Shown: piece after piece, positions 59,338 to 62,223 of the stretch
How positions within the stretch are numbered: the first letter of the stretch is position 1
Layout of the letters: each line of letters starts with the position of its first letter
NCBI GenBank assembly: GCA_002176905.1
Contig: MSYE01000226.1
Location: 1-62,223 of the forward strand
Direction of reading: 5' to 3'
Origin: a bacterium F11
Lineage (GTDB): Bacteria; Elusimicrobiota; Elusimicrobia; F11
DNA length: 62,223 nucleotides
Translations under genes and position numbers: made by a program
Notes under the pieces: model-generated
Databases searched by the model: none
What the model was told of the DNA's origin: nothing
The model's input: only the letters and a program-made list of their open reading frames with translations

Positions 59338-60762
59338 TCAGTTTAATTTGATGAGTTCAATGGTGTGATTTCTGTTTTGGTTACTGGATGAGGGGCCTTG
59401 AACAAGGATGGCTTGATGTTGAGATAGGTGACGGGATTTGATCCATTTCCGTGTGTAATCAACCCAATTCTCCGTTGATGAAGCGACCAATTCAGGTGCT
59501 ACCCCATAAGAAAAGGATAATTGTCGATTCACATTTTCGTTTGGGGTGGGTGCCACGACCCAAACGGGGAGTCGAAACCGGGTGATGCCTCTGGCGGTGG
59601 CCCCACTTTTTGTAGGGACAAAAACCGCTGCTGTGTCTGACCAATCCAAGATGGTTTCCACGCTTAAGGAAAGGAGATCTCGCATCAGAAGAGGTTCTTT
59701 GGGCGGCGATTTTTTCAATGTCTCCAAGAAATTGTGTTGGGTGGAATGGGGTTCGGTTGCAGCCGCAATTTTGGCCAAGGTGCGAACCGCCTCAATGGGA
59801 TAATCTCCCATGGCCGATTCACCAGAGAGCATCACGCAGTCTGATCCATCAAGGATGGCATTGGCCACATCTGTTGCTTCAGCACGGGTGGGTTGACGGT
59901 GTGTGGTCATTGATTCCAACATTTGTGTGGCGGTGATGACGGGCTTTCCTTTTAACAGAGATTTCTTGATCAAATCCTTTTGAAGAATGGCCATATGTTC
60001 AAAAGGTGTTTCAACTCCCAAATCTCCTCGTGCCACCATGATGCCATCGGCGGCTTCCAGGATTTCCTCAAAGTTATTCACCGCAGAAGCCCTTTCAATT
60101 TTCGCGATAATAAAAGGATGGTGACCCAATTCTTTGGCGGCATTTCGAACCGCCTGAATATCACCAGCGGTATTTACAAAGGATTGCCCAATGGCATCCA
60201 CTCCATTTTCAAGGGCAAAGGCCAAAATTTGCCGATCACGATCTGTGAAAGAACTCATGCCCAAATCAATGCCAGGAAGATTGAGCCCTTTGCGCGAGCG
60301 GAGGATTCCTCCCACAATCACCCTGCAATGAACATCTTGATCTTTAATTTTATCCACAATGAGTTGAATGATGCCATCATTCAGAAAAAGGGAATCACCT
60401 GCTTTAACCACAAACGGAAGCCGCTCAAACGAAACGGAAACTTTCTTTTTATCCCCAACCAAGACTTTTGTGGTCAGTGTGATAAACTCATCTTTTTGAA
60501 GTTCAATTGAGTCATCTTTTATCTCGCCAACCCGCATTTTGGGACCAGGAAGATCGGCCAAGATAGCAATCTCTTTTCCCAGAGCCTCAGAAGCTTCCCG
60601 AAGGCTTTTGATGACATTCTTGTGGCTCTCAAATTCTCCATGAGAAAAATTCAATCGAGCCACATTCATCCCCGCCCGTATCATCTCGGTGATGACCTTT
60701 TTCGATGAGGAAGCCGGCCCAATGGTGCAAACGATTTTGGTTTTGTTTTTAAGTGAAGTCAT
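59338..60762 (-). CDS. pyk: Pyruvate kinase
   Basis: Last step of glycolysis. 474 residues: TIGPASSS, ARLNFSHG, LADLPGPKMRVGEI, LNDGIIQL, ADGIMVARGDLGVE, TATQMLESM, and the C-terminal allosteric domain. No extra C-terminal domain. Convergent with the efflux operon. Confidence 0.96.
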   Translation of the reverse strand: MTSLKNKTKIVCTIGPASSSKKVITEMIRAGMNVARLNFSHGEFESHKNVIKSLREASEALGKEIAILADLPGPKMRVGEIKDDSIELQKDEFITLTTKVLVGDKKKVSVSFERLPFVVKAGDSLFLNDGIIQLIVDKIKDQDVHCRVIVGGILRSRKGLNLPGIDLGMSSFTDRDRQILAFALENGVDAIGQSFVNTAGDIQAVRNAAKELGHHPFIIAKIERASAVNNFEEILEAADGIMVARGDLGVETPFEHMAILQKDLIKKSLLKGKPVITATQMLESMTTHRQPTRAEATDVANAILDGSDCVMLSGESAMGDYPIEAVRTLAKIAAATEPHSTQHNFLETLKKSPPKEPLLMRDLLSLSVETILDWSDTAAVFVPTKSGATARGITRFRLPVWVVAPTPNENVNRQLSFSYGVAPELVASSTENWVDYTRKWIKSRHLSQHQAILVQGPSSSNQNRNHTIELIKLN

Positions 60763-60796
60763 TTTTTTAAAAAAGTCGTCATGTTGATCATGAACG

Positions 60797-60822
60797 ATTC
60801 CGGCTTAACGACATGCCGGAAT
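60797..60822. repeat. ATTCCGGC...GCCGGAAT palindrome
   Basis: Same arms as 1877-1901, followed by GACGG. Lies in the 79-base gap between the HAD gene stop and the pyruvate kinase start; likely forms a hairpin in the transcript. Confidence 0.7.
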
Positions 60823-60841
60823 GACGGTTTATTGTTGAAAA

Positions 60842-61609
60842 TTATTCCTTGCTGGTGAAGGGTATCAGCTCTCCGAGAGAGGAAACCACAATGTCGGCTC
60901 CGTTAGATTTAAGGCTCTGGGGGTCTCCATGCCGATCCACTCCAATAACCAATCCAAAGTTTCCGGCCCGGCCAGCCTGAACGCCGCTGATGGCGTCTTC
61001 CACCACAACGGATCGCTCATGAGAAGCTCCCAACATTTTAGCGGCTTCCAAATAGGTATTGGGAGCGGGTTTCCCTTTTATTTTCAATTTGGCGGCCACG
61101 ATGCCGTCCAATTTGGTCTTAAATAAATCCGATAAACCAGCCGCACCCAAAATGAGGTCACAGTTTCGGCTTGATGTTACCACTGCTGTTTTAAAACCCA
61201 GAGATTGCAACTGTTTGATCCACTCCACGGATCCATCAAAAACAACAACACCTTCGGTTTTGACAACGTCCCGGATTAATTCATTTTTCCTGTTTCCCAG
61301 GCCATGCACAGATTCTTCGTCTGGAGGAGAATTGGGATCTCCTTCTGGAAGAACAATGTTCCTGGATTTTAAGAAGCTGCGAACCCCATCGTACCGGGGT
61401 TTTCCGTCGACGTAAAGTTTATAATCGACCCCCGTTTCAAAGGCTTTAAAGGGTTCTCCTTCCTTTTTGGCGTGTTTCTTTAAATACTCATCAAACATGA
61501 TCTTCCAACAAGAAGCATGGACGTTGGCGGTAGAGGTGATAACCCCATCCAGATCAAGAAGAATGGCATCATATTGTTTAAGGGTAATGGTATGGTCTTT
61601 GATTGTCAT
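60842..61609 (-). CDS. HAD-family beta-phosphoglucomutase-like enzyme
   Basis: 255 residues. HAD motif I LLDLDGV with Asp19/Asp21, motif II VVTSSRN, motif III Lys in KGKPAP, and motif IV VVEDAISGVQAG. These match the beta-phosphoglucomutase group, which converts beta-glucose-1-phosphate to glucose-6-phosphate. The gene follows a GH65 phosphorylase gene, whose product is that sugar phosphate, strongly supporting the role. A phosphatase role is the alternative. Confidence 0.85.
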   Translation of the reverse strand: MTIKDHTITLKQYDAILLDLDGVITSTANVHASCWKIMFDEYLKKHAKKEGEPFKAFETGVDYKLYVDGKPRYDGVRSFLKSRNIVLPEGDPNSPPDEESVHGLGNRKNELIRDVVKTEGVVVFDGSVEWIKQLQSLGFKTAVVTSSRNCDLILGAAGLSDLFKTKLDGIVAAKLKIKGKPAPNTYLEAAKMLGASHERSVVVEDAISGVQAGRAGNFGLVIGVDRHGDPQSLKSNGADIVVSSLGELIPFTSKE

Positions 61610-61645
61610 TTGAAACTCCAGATTTAATTTCCAACCTGCGGCAAA

Positions 61646-61683
61646 CGAGCCGTCATCCCGGCCTCCGCCGGGATGACGGCTCG
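61646..61683. repeat. Perfect 17-base hairpin repeat between GH65 and HAD genes
   Basis: Arms 61646-61662 (CGAGCCGTCATCCCGGC) and 61667-61683 are perfectly complementary with a 4-base loop. Member of the CGTCATCCC family. In the transcript it would sit between two genes and may adjust their relative expression. Confidence 0.8.
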
Positions 61684-61702
61684 CGATGACGTCGTTCTTT
61701 CG

Positions 61703-62223
61703 TCATTTTATTGTCATTGTTGTTTTATTAAGTTTGCAATTTTTCATCAAATCAACTTTTGTTATTTTATCTTGAACGGGTTTATTGGGAAACAAGGAGA
61801 GTTTCTTTCCCTGATGATGAATGTTCAGTTTGTCCCCTTTAAGCAAAGTATAGGTTGCTTGGGCTGATTTTCGATCGTATTCGATGTCCACCATTTTACC
61901 GTGAACGGTTAAGTGAAAGCGAACCCCATCAATCCGATCGGGTATTTGGGGATTGAAACACAAATCCCCAGAGAAATTCCGCATACCGGCAAATCCGTAA
62001 ACTACGGTCATCCAGAATCCGCCCATAGAGGCGATGTGGCAGCCGTCTCTCACATTTCCGTGAACATCGGCCAAATCCATGAGGGCGGCTGAGCGCGCAT
62101 ACAACCGGGCTTTGTCCATGTATCCCACTTCACAGGCCACAATGCTTTGGATGCACGCTGAGAGGGACGAATCTCCCGTTGTCAGGGGATCGTAAAAATC
62201 AAAATTCTTTTTCTTTTGTTCTG
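61703..62223 (-). CDS. Glycoside hydrolase family 65 phosphorylase, C-terminal part (5' end outside window)
   Basis: Frame is open to the window edge. Visible ~173 residues include NFDFYDPLTTGDSSLSACI, VHGNVRDGCHIASMGGFW and the C-terminal beta-sandwich, the pattern of GH65 disaccharide phosphorylases (maltose, trehalose or kojibiose). The product, beta-glucose-1-phosphate, would feed the neighbouring beta-phosphoglucomutase-like enzyme. Specificity is not readable from this part. Confidence 0.9.
   Translation of the reverse strand, partial: EQKKKNFDFYDPLTTGDSSLSACIQSIVACEVGYMDKARLYARSAALMDLADVHGNVRDGCHIASMGGFWMTVVYGFAGMRNFSGDLCFNPQIPDRIDGVRFHLTVHGKMVDIEYDRKSAQATYTLLKGDKLNIHHQGKKLSLFPNKPVQDKITKVDLMKNCKLNKTTMTIK

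Overview
The window reads as a chromosome segment of a Gram-negative, probably uncultivated bacterium of moderate GC content. The evidence is several lipoproteins with lipoboxes, two TolC-like outer-membrane proteins, an RND pump, Lnb/DUF4105 and DUF3015 envelope proteins and a beta-barrel protein ending in Phe. Lysine is made by the diaminopimelate aminotransferase (DapL) route, and glycine dehydrogenase is split into two subunits. This fits a deltaproteobacterial or UBA10199/Bdellovibrionota-like lineage, but that placement is inference; no rRNA or tRNA gene was seen.

Layout. 0-1.7 kb: end of a large unknown protein and a small exported protein. 1.9-12.8 kb: one long plus-strand run, argG-argH, then an envelope module (TolC-like, patatin, TPR), then lysA-dapF-dapA-dapB-dapL. 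13.0-16.4 kb: mgtE, queF, mazG and two small membrane proteins. 16.5-24.5 kb (minus strand): a full glycine cleavage and lipoylation cluster (lpd, lipA, gcvT, gcvH, gcvPA, gcvPB and a lipoate ligase-like gene). It is peppered with copies of a palindromic repeat, and one copy carries a four-helix-bundle (S23-like) gene between its arms. 24.6-29.0 kb: VIT1-family transporter, peroxiredoxin, an unknown gene, a membrane protein plus VWA lipoprotein pair, and a ferredoxin. 29.2-32.8 kb: an AT-rich island bounded by similar direct repeats, with a 647-aa anchored protein and a Fic protein, next to a decayed ferredoxin fragment. 33.1-38.9 kb (minus): a complete Mrp Na+/H+ antiporter operon with fused A and B subunits.

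39.1-48.5 kb is the most novel part. A CarH/LitR-type MerR-B12 regulator (45.4-46.2 kb) lies between two near-identical palindromes (TGTCCAATGTTT-N17-AAACATTGGACA), one in front of the regulator and tspO genes and one between the mrp operon and a plus-strand gene set. Each palindrome half carries a -35 box of a well-spaced sigma70-type promoter. The inferred regulon contains Mrp, a zinc-ribbon protein, a Spy/CpxP-like protein, a PNPOx-like flavoprotein, a PEP-synthase/rifampicin-phosphotransferase-like enzyme, a beta-barrel, a CIA30 protein, a Fic protein, DUF1499, TspO and an SDR-DUF2867 protein. Between regulator and tspO lies a pseudogene that looks like the start of a flavin amine oxidase joined to the end of a fatty-acid desaturase.

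48.5-62.2 kb: DUF4410-like lipoprotein, two tandem DUF3015 proteins and DUF4105, an alpha/beta hydrolase lipoprotein, a methyltransferase, a TolC-RND-DUF2892 efflux operon with no membrane-fusion gene, pyruvate kinase, and a HAD phosphatase/mutase behind the 3' end of a GH65 phosphorylase gene. Four copies of a 150-190 bp MITE-like element with 29-bp terminal inverted repeats sit at gene ends and in two or three cases rewrite the ends of neighbouring proteins.
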